64,000 bases of DNA from Ensifer sp. BR816 (GCF_000378985.1 NZ_KB905370.1:186001-250000), one strand, 5' to 3'; counted from the stretch's first letter, positions 9,469 through 18,202 are shown. The notes: a model not told the origin generated them from the letters alone. Numbers and translations: made by a program.

Positions 9469-9978
9469 TCAGCCTTTCCGCCACGGCGTCAGCCTTGGAA
9501 ACCAGCGCGGAACGCTCCGCCGATATGCTTCATATTCGACAGCGAAGGCGCGGTGCAGCGTCGGCTCCTCGTAAGCGATGACGAAGACATGGCATATCGT
9601 CCAGAACGCCGCTCCATATGCAATGAGCCGCCAGTCGCCGAAGAGTAATCCCTGCCCCACGATGATCGCCAGGACCGAAAGGTACATCGGATTGCGCACG
9701 TGACTGTAAAGCCCCGTGACGACCAGGGTTTGCGTCGGCGCAACCGGCGCCGGCGTGCCGAACCCTTCCACGGCGAACCGTCTGATCGAATCGATGAGCC
9801 CTGGAAGCCCCGCGACGATCAGGATGACACCGACCGCCTGTGTCACCCATGTGCCGAGAAAGGGATCGCGAAACTGCCAGCGGGAGATCCACCATGGGAC
9901 GAGTCCCGCGAACGCACATGGGACGACGACGAAGAAAATCGCTGAACCGAGGATTGCGACGGGCTTTCGCATGATCAA
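9469..9978 (-). CDS. Isoprenylcysteine carboxyl methyltransferase-family membrane protein
   Basis: A 169-aa integral membrane protein with about four hydrophobic segments. The C-terminal half carries the signature of the ICMT/phospholipid methyltransferase superfamily: GLYSHVRNPMYLS, then EEPTL and a Tyr/Arg-rich tail ending near PRWFPRL. In this superfamily the region binds S-adenosylmethionine at the membrane face. Bacterial members have varied or unknown acceptors, so the substrate is left open. It stands alone, between the hydrolase and the Lrp gene. Confidence 0.75.
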   Translation of the reverse strand: MIMRKPVAILGSAIFFVVVPCAFAGLVPWWISRWQFRDPFLGTWVTQAVGVILIVAGLPGLIDSIRRFAVEGFGTPAPVAPTQTLVVTGLYSHVRNPMYLSVLAIIVGQGLLFGDWRLIAYGAAFWTICHVFVIAYEEPTLHRAFAVEYEAYRRSVPRWFPRLTPWRKG

Positions 9979-10021
9979 ACCGTATGACGGGTCAGGTCGC
10001 GCCGATTTTAGCGGACTGAAT

Positions 10022-10480
10022 TTAGATACGCCGCTCCTTGATCGTGTTCATCACGAAGCTCGTCTCGATTGAAGCGACGCATTTCAGCCGGGCGATCTTC
10101 TCCTTGATGAAGCGCTCATAGTGCTCGAGGCCGGAACTCATCACCTTCAGCACGTAGTCGCGCGAGCCGGTGACGAGATGGCATTCGAGCACCTCGTTCC
10201 AGCCGCGGATCGCCTCCTCGAACATGACGATCTCGTCCTCGTGCTGGCGGCTGAGGCGGACCGTCGCGATCGCCGTCATCGTCCAGCCTTCGATGACCGG
10301 GTCGACGAGCGCCGTATAGCCGCGGATGACCCCGGTTTCCTCCAGCCGCCGGATCCGGCGCAAGCAGGGCGAGGGAGAAAGTCCGACGCGCTCGGCCAGT
10401 TCGTTGTTGGTGATCCGGGCATCGGCGATCAGTTCCTTCAGGATGCGGCGATCCATCTCGTCGGCAATTTTCTGCGTCAT
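10022..10480 (-). CDS. Lrp/AsnC-family transcriptional regulator
   Basis: A 152-aa Lrp-type protein: N-terminal HTH (DRRILKELIADARITNNELA, then GLSPSPCLRRIRRLE) and C-terminal RAM ligand-binding domain with the usual GSRDYVLKV segment. Start 10480 gives the family length; the frame is open further upstream but this Met begins the conserved part. It is divergent from a methionine gamma-lyase-like gene, the same pairing as mdeR-mdeA in pseudomonads, so it probably senses an amino acid and controls that enzyme. Confidence 0.9.
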   Translation of the reverse strand: MTQKIADEMDRRILKELIADARITNNELAERVGLSPSPCLRRIRRLEETGVIRGYTALVDPVIEGWTMTAIATVRLSRQHEDEIVMFEEAIRGWNEVLECHLVTGSRDYVLKVMSSGLEHYERFIKEKIARLKCVASIETSFVMNTIKERRI

Positions 10481-10503
10481 GCTGCTGAAACCTCGGCAAA
10501 AAC

Positions 10504-10532
10504 TTGCGCTCATCAAAACGAAGTGATCGCAA
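10504..10532. promoter_or_regulatory. Candidate Lrp-type operator dyad
   Basis: TTGCGCTCA (10504-10512) and TGATCGCAA (10524-10532) are inverted repeats matching at 8 of 9 positions around an 11-bp AT-rich centre, in the divergent gap between the Lrp gene and the PLP enzyme gene. Confidence 0.4.
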
Positions 10533-10607
10533 ATAGCAAGGATCGGCCCAGGCGTTTGATATAAATTGGCGGATAGTCGAGTCCGCTCGCGCCTAGGGAG
10601 AGAAACC

Positions 10608-11891
10608 ATGACCGCGCCGCATCCGTCGAAGACCCATATCGGCAACCACAAACTGCATCCCGAAACGCTGATGCTGAACTATGGTTACGATCCCGAGCTC
10701 TCGGAAGGCGCCGTCAAGCCGCCGGTGTTCCTGACCTCCACCTTCGTCTTCCACTCCGCCGAGGAAGGCCGCGACTTCTTCGACTTCGTCTCGGGACGAC
10801 GCGAGCCGCCGGCGGGCGTCGGTGCCGGGCTCGTCTATTCCCGCTTCAACCACCCGAACAGCGAGATCGTCGAGGATCGGCTTGCCGTATACGAACGGGC
10901 CGAGGCCGGCGCGCTCTTCTCCTCCGGCATGTCGGCAATCGCCACGACGCTGCTTGCCTTCGTGCGGCCCGGCGATGCGATCCTACATTCGCAGCCGCTC
11001 TATGGCGGCACCGAGACGCTGCTCGCCAAGACCTTCCTCAATCTCGGCATCCACGCAGTCGGTTTTGCCGATGGCGTGGATGAAGCGGCCGTCAGCGCTG
11101 CCGCCGAGGAGGCAATGAGCAGGGGCCGGGTCGCGGCGATCCTCGTCGAAACGCCGGCCAATCCGACCAACAGCCTGGTCGACGTCGCGATGATCCGCCG
11201 CATTGCCGAAAAGATCGGTGAAAGACAGGGGCAAAGACCGATCGTCGCCTGCGACAACACCCTGCTCGGCCCGGTCTTCCAGCACCCGATCGACCACGGC
11301 GCCGATCTGTCGCTCTATTCGCTCACCAAATATGTCGGCGGCCACTCCGATCTGATCGCCGGCGCCGTGCTCGGCTCCAAGGCGCTCATCAAACAGGTGA
11401 AGGCGCTGCGCGGCTCGATCGGCACGCAGCTCGACCCGCATTCCTGCTGGATGCTCGGCCGGTCGCTCGAAACACTGTCGGTCCGGATGGAGAAGGCGAA
11501 CGACAATGCCCGCATCGTCGCCGAATTCCTGCGCGACCATCCGAAAGTCGAAGGCATCCACTATCTACCCTTCCACGACGAAGCCTCGCCGGTCGGGCGG
11601 ACCTTTGCCGCGCAATGCACCGGCGCCGGCTCGACCTTCTCCTTCGACATCGCCGGCGGCCAGGAAGCGGCCTTCCGTTTCTTGAACGCGCTGCAGATCT
11701 TCAAGCTCGCGGTCAGCCTCGGCGGCACGGAATCGCTTGCCAGCCACCCGGCCGCCATGACCCACTCCGGCGTGCCGATCGAGGTGCGGCGCCGGATCGG
11801 CGTGCTCGAATCCACCATCCGCCTGTCGATCGGCATCGAGCATCCGGACGACCTCGTCGCCGACGTCGCGAACGCGCTGACGACCGTCTGA
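10608..11891 (+). CDS. Cystathionine/methionine gamma-lyase family PLP enzyme
   Basis: A 427-aa member of the Cys/Met-metabolism PLP family. The Schiff-base lysine is K241 in [12 protein letters not shown]216 in ACDNT would hold the pyridine nitrogen, and the YSRFNHPN and LYGGTET segments are typical. Family reactions are gamma-elimination of methionine or cystathionine, or gamma-replacement. The divergent Lrp regulator favours methionine gamma-lyase-like catabolism, but cystathionine gamma-synthase-like activity cannot be excluded. Start 10608 follows GGGAGAGAAACC, a good ribosome site. Confidence 0.85.
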   Translation: MTAPHPSKTHIGNHKLHPETLMLNYGYDPELSEGAVKPPVFLTSTFVFHSAEEGRDFFDFVSGRREPPAGVGAGLVYSRFNHPNSEIVEDRLAVYERAEAGALFSSGMSAIATTLLAFVRPGDAILHSQPLYGGTETLLAKTFLNLGIHAVGFADGVDEAAVSAAAEEAMSRGRVAAILVETPANPTNSLVDVAMIRRIAEKIGERQGQRPIVACDNTLLGPVFQHPIDHGADLSLYSLTKYVGGHSDLIAGAVLGSKALIKQVKALRGSIGTQLDPHSCWMLGRSLETLSVRMEKANDNARIVAEFLRDHPKVEGIHYLPFHDEASPVGRTFAAQCTGAGSTFSFDIAGGQEAAFRFLNALQIFKLAVSLGGTESLASHPAAMTHSGVPIEVRRRIGVLESTIRLSIGIEHPDDLVADVANALTTV

Positions 11892-11913
11892 TCCGCTGTG
11901 CGGCGCGCGCCGC

Positions 11914-12264
11914 TCAATGCGTCAGGATATTGACGATGTTGCCAAACGGATCGCGCACAAAGAAGCGCCGCACACCCCAGGGTTCGTCAGTGATATCATA
12001 GACGACCTCGATGCCGGCGGCCTTCGCGCGTCGATAGACCTCGTCGACATCGTCCACCTCGATCGAGAGCGCCGGCACCGGCGTTCCCGATCCGCCTTCA
12101 ATGGCAAAGCTTACCTGCGGCATTGCCGATCCGCCTTCGGCCGCAAAGGTGACCAGCCAGCCGTGATCCATCACCACTCTCAGACCAAGCAGATCCGTAT
12201 AGAAGCTTCGCGCGCGTTGCGGATCAGATACTTGAAAATTGGCCACGATGCGCCGGACTGCCAT
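11914..12264 (-). CDS. VOC (glyoxalase/bleomycin-resistance) superfamily protein
   Basis: A 116-aa single-module VOC protein: one beta-alpha-beta-beta-beta unit starting at VANFQVSDPQRARSFYTDLL and ending with the usual FVRDPFGNIVNIL. Such proteins dimerise and may be metal-dependent lyases, dioxygenases or drug-binding proteins; nothing here identifies the ligand. GGGGAGG lies 5 bases ahead of the ATG at 12264. It converges on the PLP enzyme gene. Confidence 0.8.
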   Translation of the reverse strand: MAVRRIVANFQVSDPQRARSFYTDLLGLRVVMDHGWLVTFAAEGGSAMPQVSFAIEGGSGTPVPALSIEVDDVDEVYRRAKAAGIEVVYDITDEPWGVRRFFVRDPFGNIVNILTH

Positions 12265-12278
12265 TATAACCTCCCCAG

Positions 12279-12380
12279 CGCATCGGCCCGAAAATCGGAC
12301 CCGATTTTCGGAAAGCTCGATGCGTAGATTCAAAGACTTACAGCGACCTTTATGCGTCCTAAAGGACGCACGGCGCTGTA
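12279..12380 (+). repeat. Composite two-hairpin repeat, copy A
   Basis: Hairpin 1 (12279-12324) has outer arms CGCATCG/CGATGCG and an inner palindrome CCGAAAATCGG/CCGATTTTCGG. Hairpin 2 (12339-12380) has outer arms TACAGCG/CGCTGTA and an inner stem GCGTCC/GGACGC. The linker ATTCAAAG and the whole second hairpin recur at 17881, 18436 (inverted), 23863 and 24580. Confidence 0.8.
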
Positions 12381-12394
12381 GTCTCACCGCCCCT

Positions 12395-12874
12395 TCAGCC
12401 GCGTTGGAAGCCAAGCGCGAAAAGGGCGAGCGAACCGATCGAAGCGATCGTTCGCACATGGTTCCACCAGACCCAATCGGACAAGTAGCGCTGCTGCCAG
12501 ACTTCGGTGGCAGCCTGGATCGAAGTTGCATTAGCCAGCGCGTTGTTGAGCGGGACGTTAAAGACGATCGTCACCGCGAATGTGCCGACGAGATAGACCA
12601 ACCCGCCCGCCGCCAGGAGATAGCTCCCCTCTCCGCCCCAGATAAAACCGGCGGCTATCAGGATTAAGCCGAGCAGCGCCGTACCCATGAAGGCTGCGAA
12701 GAACAGCGGATTCTGGATCACGACGTTGATCGCGCTCATGGCAGCAACGCCCTGTTCCGCCGGCAGTCGCGCCAGCGCCTGCATGATACAGACGGAAAAG
12801 ACGAAAAAGAGCCCGGCCATAAGTCCGGATCCGATGACGGCGGCAAAGGCCAGGCCAGGAACAAGAGCAATCAT
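12395..12874 (-). CDS. DUF1772 (anthrone oxygenase-like) membrane protein
   Basis: A 159-aa protein with four hydrophobic helices, matching the DUF1772 family: N-terminal GLMAGLFFVFSVCIMQAL, the NVVIQNP segment, FNVPLNNALA, and C-terminal WWNHVRTIASIGSLAL. Some fungal relatives act as anthrone oxygenases; bacterial members are uncharacterised. Start 12874 is the Met at the beginning of the first helix; GGAG lies about 9 bases ahead. Confidence 0.75.
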   Translation of the reverse strand: MIALVPGLAFAAVIGSGLMAGLFFVFSVCIMQALARLPAEQGVAAMSAINVVIQNPLFFAAFMGTALLGLILIAAGFIWGGEGSYLLAAGGLVYLVGTFAVTIVFNVPLNNALANATSIQAATEVWQQRYLSDWVWWNHVRTIASIGSLALFALGFQRG

Positions 12875-13064
12875 AGCAGGGACTCCGGGTCGATTGTGCG
12901 GCCGACGGCCGCACGCGCTGCCCAAGTGATAACCGACCGATGCGATATAGTCATCAGGAGTTGTTCCCCATGTGTCGCTGCAACGCGAAATGCGCGCAAC
13001 CCTCTCCTGCACTTTCCACCGCGGCGCGATTGACATCATTGGCGTGCACACCTAATCATCGCAA
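12875..13064. other. Intergenic region upstream of the riboswitch
   Basis: Together with the riboswitch this makes a stretch of about 500 bp without a protein gene between the DUF1772 gene and cbtB. It should hold the promoter for the riboswitch transcript. I see no convincing gene or repeat in it. Confidence 0.5.
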
Positions 13065-13316
13065 ATCGGTTGGTTCCCGAAATGCGAACGCGTTTCGGGA
13101 GTAAACGGGAACGTGACGGATGGACCCAATCTGGGCATCTCAATCACGGCCGACCCCGCGACTGTAGAGCGGCGTGAATTTGCCATTCCGGAGCGATCCG
13201 GAAGAAGCCACTGGGTAAGAACCGCGAGAGGGCGGTGCGAACTGGGAAGGCGAGGCAAATCCCTGGTGACCAGGCCAGCCTGGGCACCTGACGCCGTGAG
13301 CCAGGAAACCTGCCAA
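13065..13316 (+). promoter_or_regulatory. Cobalamin (B12) riboswitch
   Basis: The conserved blocks of the cobalamin aptamer appear in order: ATCGGTTGGTTCCCG at the 5' side, an ACGGGAA segment, CCCCGCGACTGTAGAGC, GCCACTGGGTAAGA, CTGGGAAGGCGAG, and the B12 box GAGCCAGGAAACCTGCC at 13298-13314. It ends about 57 bp before cbtB, so it probably represses the CbtB/CbtA cobalt-uptake genes when cobalamin is plentiful. Confidence 0.95.
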
Positions 13317-13372
13317 GCGATGCGGGCATCATGCCCAACGGGAACATCCCATTTGCCATCACGGAGGTTGTC

Positions 13373-13549
13373 ATGGCTACGTCTACAGTTTCGAGCATTC
13401 CGCTTTCCCTCAGCGACCGTCTGACCGCGGGCATCATCGCCCTCATGATCGGTGGCTTCCTCGTTTTCGGTGCGGGCCTGGCGAATTCGGCCGTGCTGCA
13501 TGATACGGCACACGACACGCGCCATTCCTACGGCTTCCCCTGCCACTAA
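13373..13549 (+). CDS. cbtB: CbtB cobalt transporter subunit
   Basis: A 58-aa protein with one membrane helix (about residues 14-38) and a His-rich tail (HDTAHDTRHSYGFPCH) typical of CbtB, the small subunit of the B12-regulated cobalt transporter. ACGGAGG lies 7 bases before the ATG at 13373. It sits directly behind a cobalamin riboswitch and before cbtA, the standard order. The C-terminal histidines probably bind Co(II). Confidence 0.93.
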   Translation: MATSTVSSIPLSLSDRLTAGIIALMIGGFLVFGAGLANSAVLHDTAHDTRHSYGFPCH

Positions 13550-13728
13550 GCGAAGTCATGGAGCGCATGCCGCGTTCCATGCCGAACGAAACAACAATCG
13601 ACCCTCCGGCGCTCGGAGCGCGCGTCGTGCCGTGGGCACGCGCCCGCGACTTCAAGCGCCGGTTTGCGTCTTATGGAATCGGGCCGGACTCACCGCAAGG
13701 CGACCGCGTCCGCTGAGGAAAATCGACA

Positions 13729-14517
13729 ATGATCGTCAAGACACTTCTGGCCGCGATCGTCGCCGGGCTGATTGCCGGCGTCTTCATGAGCGCCGCCCAG
13801 GAATTGCGGGTCACGCCACTCATCCTGCATGCGGAAGAATTCGAGGGCGAGGCGCCAGCCGCCCCGGGACAGCCAGCCGGTGAGCAGCCGGCGGCCGCTG
13901 ATCATGAGCAGCACTCGTCGCTGAACGGAGCCCCGACCTGGGGCGAAATGCTCGCTGCGCTTTCACCGATCACCCCCGCCTATGCCCATGAGGGCGAGGA
14001 ACACGAGGAAGGCGGCATCATGTTCGGCATGAGCCGCTTTTCCGGAACGCTTGCCGCCAACCTGGTCACCGGCGCCGGCTTCTCGCTGCTGCTTGCCGGC
14101 ATCAGCCTGGTGATCGGCTATCCGATCACGGTTGCCAACGGCGCACTCTGGGGCGCCTTCGGCTGGCTCGCGGTGCATATGCTGCCCGCAGTCGGCCTGC
14201 CACCCGAACTGCCGGGCTTTCCGGCCGCAGAACTTGGCGACCGCCAGGCCTGGTGGGGGGCGACGGTCGTGCTCTCGGCTGCCGGCCTTTACCTGCTGGC
14301 ACTCCGCCCCGAAATCGTCGCCAAGCTGGCCGGTCTCGTTCTTGTCGCTGCACCGCACGTCTATGGCGCACCGCAGCCGAGCGATATCTCCAGCAACGTG
14401 CCGGCCGTGCTCGGTGCCGAGTTCGCCGTCGCCGCGCTTGCAACGACGCTCGCCTTCTGGCTCGTGCTCGGCATCGTCTCCGGTTTCATCAACGACCGGT
14501 TTCTCAAGTTGAACTAA
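13729..14517 (+). CDS. cbtA: CbtA cobalt transporter subunit
   Basis: A 262-aa membrane protein of the CbtA family. It starts with a helix (KTLLAAIVAGLIAGVFMSAAQ) followed by the family motif ELRVTPLILHAEEFE, a Pro/Ala/His-containing loop, then about four further helices. It follows cbtB by 180 bp on the same strand, under the same cobalamin riboswitch. It probably forms the membrane channel for cobalt uptake serving B12 synthesis. Confidence 0.93.
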   Translation: MIVKTLLAAIVAGLIAGVFMSAAQELRVTPLILHAEEFEGEAPAAPGQPAGEQPAAADHEQHSSLNGAPTWGEMLAALSPITPAYAHEGEEHEEGGIMFGMSRFSGTLAANLVTGAGFSLLLAGISLVIGYPITVANGALWGAFGWLAVHMLPAVGLPPELPGFPAAELGDRQAWWGATVVLSAAGLYLLALRPEIVAKLAGLVLVAAPHVYGAPQPSDISSNVPAVLGAEFAVAALATTLAFWLVLGIVSGFINDRFLKLN

Positions 14518-14528
14518 CCTGCACCTAT

Positions 14529-14557
14529 GCCTTCTCCCCCGCATGCGGGGAGGAGGC
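14529..14557. repeat. Palindrome after cbtA, partial RIME-like hairpin
   Basis: GCCTTCTCCCCCGC and GCGGGGAGGAGGC form a long stem around a short AT centre, the same core as the inner hairpin of the element at 1534-1705. It separates the convergent cbtA and FhuF-like genes and may end transcription, though no T-run follows. Confidence 0.55.
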
Positions 14558-14567
14558 AAAAGATGCC

Positions 14568-15410
14568 TCATTTTTTGCTACCGAGCAGGTGGGCCCGCAG
14601 CCGGTCCCGTCGAAGTTCACGCTTCAGCAGCACGCAGGTGTCACAATAGCTGCCGCCCTCGGCACGATAGAAAAGGCAGCAGCCGCCGCGTATCCGGTAG
14701 GTCCGTGAGCGCAGCCCTTCTCCACCGGCGCACGCCACGTCGATCCTTTCGTAGTGAAGCTCCCGCGACGTCAATGGCGAGTGGGCGCGCTTGACGATCG
14801 CCAGCGCCTGCTCGATTGCCATCTCCTCCTCTCGACGCCGACGCCCGATCTCCAGAAAGGCCCCCGCGAGCCCGTCGGCCGCAAGCCGCCATTGCGCACG
14901 GGTCGACAGGCTGCAGCGCCGTTTCACGACCGCGATCACCGGTCTCAGATGCGCCACGAAGACGTCATGGAAGCTCTTGTCCCGTTCCTCCCGCCCCATC
15001 TCACCCTGACCTGATGGCATTTCGACAAGGAAATGAAACCGGCCGGCCTCGAGCGTCTGTCCATCAAACGCTCTTGAATAGGTTTCGAAACGCAATCCCG
15101 AGACGATCGGCACAAGGCCGGTAGTGAGATAGATCGCCCCTGCCGCAAGGCTGAGTTGATGACTGTAGAAGGCGATCAGGTGCGCCGCCCGGATCTTGTC
15201 GTCCATGCCGGACGCAAAACGGTCCTGATAGGCAAGGCAGGTTTCGATTTGCTCCGACCAGAAACTGTCCGGGGATTTGAAAACTGCCTGGGCGCTCGCG
15301 AGCGAACAGCCGACTTCCGGAAATGCCGTGGCGAGCCATTCGGTCGCAGCCACCGCTCCTGCCCTATGCGCTGTACTCGTCGGCTGCTCCTGCCCCATTC
15401 CCTCGTCCAT
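14568..15410 (-). CDS. FhuF-like siderophore-iron reductase with C-terminal [2Fe-2S] motif
   Basis: About 280 aa. The C-terminus carries the FhuF signature, RGGCCLFYR followed by GGSYCDTCVLL, whose four cysteines hold an unusual [2Fe-2S] cluster used to reduce ferric siderophores in the cytoplasm. The rest matches the all-alpha FhuF/IucA-associated fold only loosely. The ATG at 15410 shares its A with the TGA of the upstream glycoamylase-like gene (TGATG), so the two are translationally coupled. The frame stays open upstream to 15500, but the coupled start is more plausible. The substrate siderophore is not indicated by neighbours. Confidence 0.8.
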   Translation of the reverse strand: MDEGMGQEQPTSTAHRAGAVAATEWLATAFPEVGCSLASAQAVFKSPDSFWSEQIETCLAYQDRFASGMDDKIRAAHLIAFYSHQLSLAAGAIYLTTGLVPIVSGLRFETYSRAFDGQTLEAGRFHFLVEMPSGQGEMGREERDKSFHDVFVAHLRPVIAVVKRRCSLSTRAQWRLAADGLAGAFLEIGRRRREEEMAIEQALAIVKRAHSPLTSRELHYERIDVACAGGEGLRSRTYRIRGGCCLFYRAEGGSYCDTCVLLKRELRRDRLRAHLLGSKK

Positions 15411-16741
15411 CAGAACACGCCCGGCGTTAGCCATCCACCCTCGAAGCCTGCCCGTCTCAATCCCCGGCTGAAGACAGGGATACTGCGTGTCAATTCCCAA
15501 ATGAGGCCGCTTCTCCAGTTCTCGATCATCATGACGGACAGCCCCTGGTCAAGCCCGACGATCCTGTCATCGACCCAGCCCTCGCGCCCGGCGCCCGCTA
15601 GGCTCGGATTGAAGCCGCCCGGAAAGCGGGCGTCGCGAAGCAACGCCGGATAGTGTGCCAGCAGATGGAAAAGTCCGCTCAGGCAGTCGTCCGGCGCGAA
15701 AGGCAAGCCGGCAAGCGGCGCCCACGGAACGACGGTCCCGTCATCGGCACCGAATGGCGCGCCGCGCGCCGCATAGCCCAGGAGCTTCTGGCGCCGGCCA
15801 TCGCGCAGTTGCTGCCAGCCCTTCGGCGCATGACAGGCGCTGAAGCCCCAAAGGTCGCGGCAATAGCCGAAAAAACCGTGAGGATTTTCTTCGGCATGGG
15901 TGCGCTGCAGCGCAATCGCCCGGCGGGTATTCTCGAAATAATCGCTTCCCGCCTCGCGCATTCCCGTGTCGCGTATGCCACGGAAGTCGATCCATGCATG
16001 GGGAAAGAGGTGAATGAACAGCGCGCCCGCGTGGAGGTGCGCCGCCGCGTCGATCGTCAGCCATTCGTGTGCGGCGGCATAGGCGCCATAGCTCTCCGGC
16101 GCGATGGGCCAGTTCGATGCGCCGAGCGCCAGAACGTAGAGAAGCAGCGCCTCGCTATAGCCGCGCCAACGGTGCTTCAGGAAACGCCCCGGCGGCCTCC
16201 AGCCCATCGTCACCGTATCGCCGCGATTGAGCGCCCAGGCCCAATCCGCCCGCTCATGGAGGCGTGCCGCAAGGCTTCGGATCTCCGCTTCGCTCGGATC
16301 GCGTCCGCAAAAATACGCGGCAGCCGTCAGCATGCCAGCCAGGAGGAGCGCGGTGTCGATGGTGGAAAGTTCGCTGTTCCAACGGCGCTCGCCCGTCCGC
16401 ATATCCAGGAAATGGTAGTAAAAGCCGCGATAGCCGGTCGCATGCTTGTCGCTCGCCTGCCGGCTCCGGTCGAGAAAACGCAGAATGGCAAGCACGCGGC
16501 GCGCCGCATCTGTCCGCTCCATCCAGCCGCGCTCGACAGCCACCGGATAGCAGGACAGTCCGAAGCCGGTGGCCGCTATGCTCGCTGGCGACCCCACCCG
16601 TGCCGTGTCCGCGACAAGCCCCGTCCCCGCATCGGAATGAACGAGAAAATAGTCGAACGCGGCGCGCTGCAGCCGGTCGATCACGGCGATGTCCCTGTGC
16701 GGAGCGGAGAGAAGCATAGCGAGGTTCTGCTTGAGGACCAT
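15410..16741 (-). CDS. Glycoamylase-like (PF10091-type) protein
   Basis: A 443-aa protein with the (alpha/alpha)6-barrel glycoamylase-like pattern also found at the C-terminus of cyclic beta-glucan synthases such as NdvB: DRLQRAAFDYFLVHSDAGTG and LVADTARVG near the start, RGFYYHFLDMRTGERRWNSE, ELSTIDTALLLAGML, HLFPHAWIDFRGI and a late NPSLAG. It lacks a glycosyltransferase half and a clear signal peptide. It may trim or sense glucans, but the substrate is unknown. A later Met at 16717 is an alternative start; no strong ribosome site precedes either. Coupling to the FhuF-like gene is unusual. Confidence 0.75.
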   Translation of the reverse strand: MVLKQNLAMLLSAPHRDIAVIDRLQRAAFDYFLVHSDAGTGLVADTARVGSPASIAATGFGLSCYPVAVERGWMERTDAARRVLAILRFLDRSRQASDKHATGYRGFYYHFLDMRTGERRWNSELSTIDTALLLAGMLTAAAYFCGRDPSEAEIRSLAARLHERADWAWALNRGDTVTMGWRPPGRFLKHRWRGYSEALLLYVLALGASNWPIAPESYGAYAAAHEWLTIDAAAHLHAGALFIHLFPHAWIDFRGIRDTGMREAGSDYFENTRRAIALQRTHAEENPHGFFGYCRDLWGFSACHAPKGWQQLRDGRRQKLLGYAARGAPFGADDGTVVPWAPLAGLPFAPDDCLSGLFHLLAHYPALLRDARFPGGFNPSLAGAGREGWVDDRIVGLDQGLSVMMIENWRSGLIWELTRSIPVFSRGLRRAGFEGGWLTPGVF

Positions 16742-16940
16742 GACCAGATTGAGAACGTATTTTGGCCCTCTGCTCGTCTCTCAGGCGTCGCAATCAAATA
16801 ATATTGCGATCGCACTTGGTCGCGGCAGTCGCCGTTTTGCAATCCTGTGATACATTCCTGTTGTGGGGTCCGCGTTTTTTAGGGCGAGACCCGGAGGGAC
16901 GGAAGGTCCCGACTGTAGATCATGACGATTGGCGGATGCG

Positions 16941-17735
16941 ATGTTGAGCATGCTGGCATTGATCATGGCACTCAGTGGCAGCCCGTTTCAGACGGCCGCC
17001 ACGCCTCCGAACGTCGATGTGGAACTGGTTCTCGCTGTCGACATGTCCGGGTCGATGGACATGGAGGAAGCGCGGGTGCAGCGCTCCGGCTACGTACAGG
17101 CGCTCAGGCACCCGGAATTCGTCAACGCCGTCAAGGGTGGATTTCTCGGCCGCATCGCCATCGGCTATTTCGAATGGGCCGGCATGGTCAATGAGGCTTC
17201 GGTCGTCACCTGGCAGGTGATCGAGGGCACCGAGGACGCGGAGGCCTTCGCGGCCAAGATCGAGGCGCGGCCGATCGGAACGCGGCGTGGCACATCGATA
17301 TCGAATGCGATTATTTTTGGCACCAGCCTGATCGATACGAACGCCTTTTCGGGCGCACGTCGCGTCATCGACATTTCCGGCGACGGCCCCAACAATACCG
17401 GGCCGCCTGTCGCCCCCGCCCGCAACGAAGCAGTGGCGCGCGGCATCATCATCAACGGGCTGGCGATCCTGATCCGCCCCTCGGTGTCGACCGGCCCGCT
17501 GGATCAGTATTACGCGGAATGTGTGATCGGGGGGCCTGGCTCCTTCGTTCTTCCGGTCCACGAGGCAGAGGATTTCGCGGTCGCGATCCGGCAGAAGCTG
17601 ATCCTCGAAGTGAGCGGGGTGACGCTTCCCCCGACCTTCAATCTAGCCGCTGGCGAGACGGCGGCAGATTGCATGATCGGCGAAAAGCTTCGGCCGGGCT
17701 TCCTGGACAGGGTCTATCCGGAACTCGACCGTTAG
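16941..17735 (+). CDS. DUF1194 / von Willebrand factor A-domain protein, probably secreted
   Basis: About 264 aa. A short hydrophobic N-terminus ending near FQTAAT looks like a signal peptide. A VWA domain follows with the MIDAS metal site DMSGSMD at residues 34-40, the middle GTSIS threonine segment, and the DISGDGPNN strand typical of DUF1194. Such proteins probably bind partner proteins through a Mg-dependent surface. The ATG at 16941 is chosen since it begins the hydrophobic stretch; an in-frame TTG at 16929 is possible. Two short dyads precede it (GGGTC/GACCC and GGGAC/GTCCC at about 16866-16910). Confidence 0.75.
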   Translation: MLSMLALIMALSGSPFQTAATPPNVDVELVLAVDMSGSMDMEEARVQRSGYVQALRHPEFVNAVKGGFLGRIAIGYFEWAGMVNEASVVTWQVIEGTEDAEAFAAKIEARPIGTRRGTSISNAIIFGTSLIDTNAFSGARRVIDISGDGPNNTGPPVAPARNEAVARGIIINGLAILIRPSVSTGPLDQYYAECVIGGPGSFVLPVHEAEDFAVAIRQKLILEVSGVTLPPTFNLAAGETAADCMIGEKLRPGFLDRVYPELDR

Positions 17736-17746
17736 AGCATTTTGCA

Positions 17747-17766
17747 GTCAGGTGGACTCACCTGAC
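17747..17766. repeat. 8-bp stem hairpin behind the VWA gene
   Basis: GTCAGGTG (17747-17754) and CACCTGAC (17759-17766) form a perfect stem with a 4-base loop, 11 bp after the VWA stop codon. It looks like part of a rhizobial intergenic repeat and may serve as a terminator; a T-run is missing. Confidence 0.55.
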
Positions 17767-17834
17767 GTCGCACAAATGCGGCAAAAACAAATCGATAGAT
17801 CGGAGCGCGAACGCATGTGAGCGCATCCCGCTCT

Positions 17835-17935
17835 GCTGCATGTCTCCTTAAATCGACCTCGATTTAAGGAGACATGCAGCAATTCAAAGCGCTACAGCGA
17901 CCTTTGCGCGTCTGATAAGGCGCGCGGCGCTGTAG
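17835..17935 (+). repeat. Composite two-hairpin repeat, copy B, with a perfect 22-bp stem
   Basis: Hairpin 1 is a perfect inverted repeat: 22 bases at 17835-17856 pair exactly with 17859-17880, leaving a 2-base loop. The linker AATTCAAAG follows. Hairpin 2 (17892-17935) has outer arms CTACAGCG/CGCTGTAG and an inner stem GCGCG/CGCGC. Confidence 0.85.
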
Positions 17936-17980
17936 CGGGACGCCGGAATGCGCCCCTGCGTTCCTTGCCTTCCTGCGCGT

Positions 17981-18202
17981 TCACTGCAGCAGGCGAAACC
18001 CGCCCGCCGTATCGGCGCCCATGGCCGCAAACTCGCGCCGATCGCGCAGTTCGTTGACGACTGCCTGAAGCGCCATGTCGACGCAATATTCCAGGGCTTG
18101 CGCGTCCAATGCGCGGGCACTGTCGCGGATATGGGCCAGCATCCTCGCGATGCTCGCAAGTTCCGCATCATGCTCGGCAGATGTCGAGACAGAGTTAGTC
18201 AT
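17981..18202 (-). CDS. Small hypothetical protein (73 aa)
   Basis: I do not recognise a family. The protein is predicted largely helical, acidic and alanine-rich, for example RMLAHIRDSARALDAQALEY, with no signal peptide, membrane segment or cysteine pair. GGGG lies 6 bases before the ATG at 18202; a second in-frame ATG lies 4 codons upstream. It sits isolated between two composite hairpin repeats, with base composition like its neighbours. It is most likely a small cytoplasmic protein. Confidence 0.5.
   Translation of the reverse strand: MTNSVSTSAEHDAELASIARMLAHIRDSARALDAQALEYCVDMALQAVVNELRDRREFAAMGADTAGGFRLLQ

Noticed and set aside
16857..16940. Possible structured RNA ahead of the VWA gene
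   Set aside because: Two short dyads exist, but no known riboswitch core was recognised and the stems are short.
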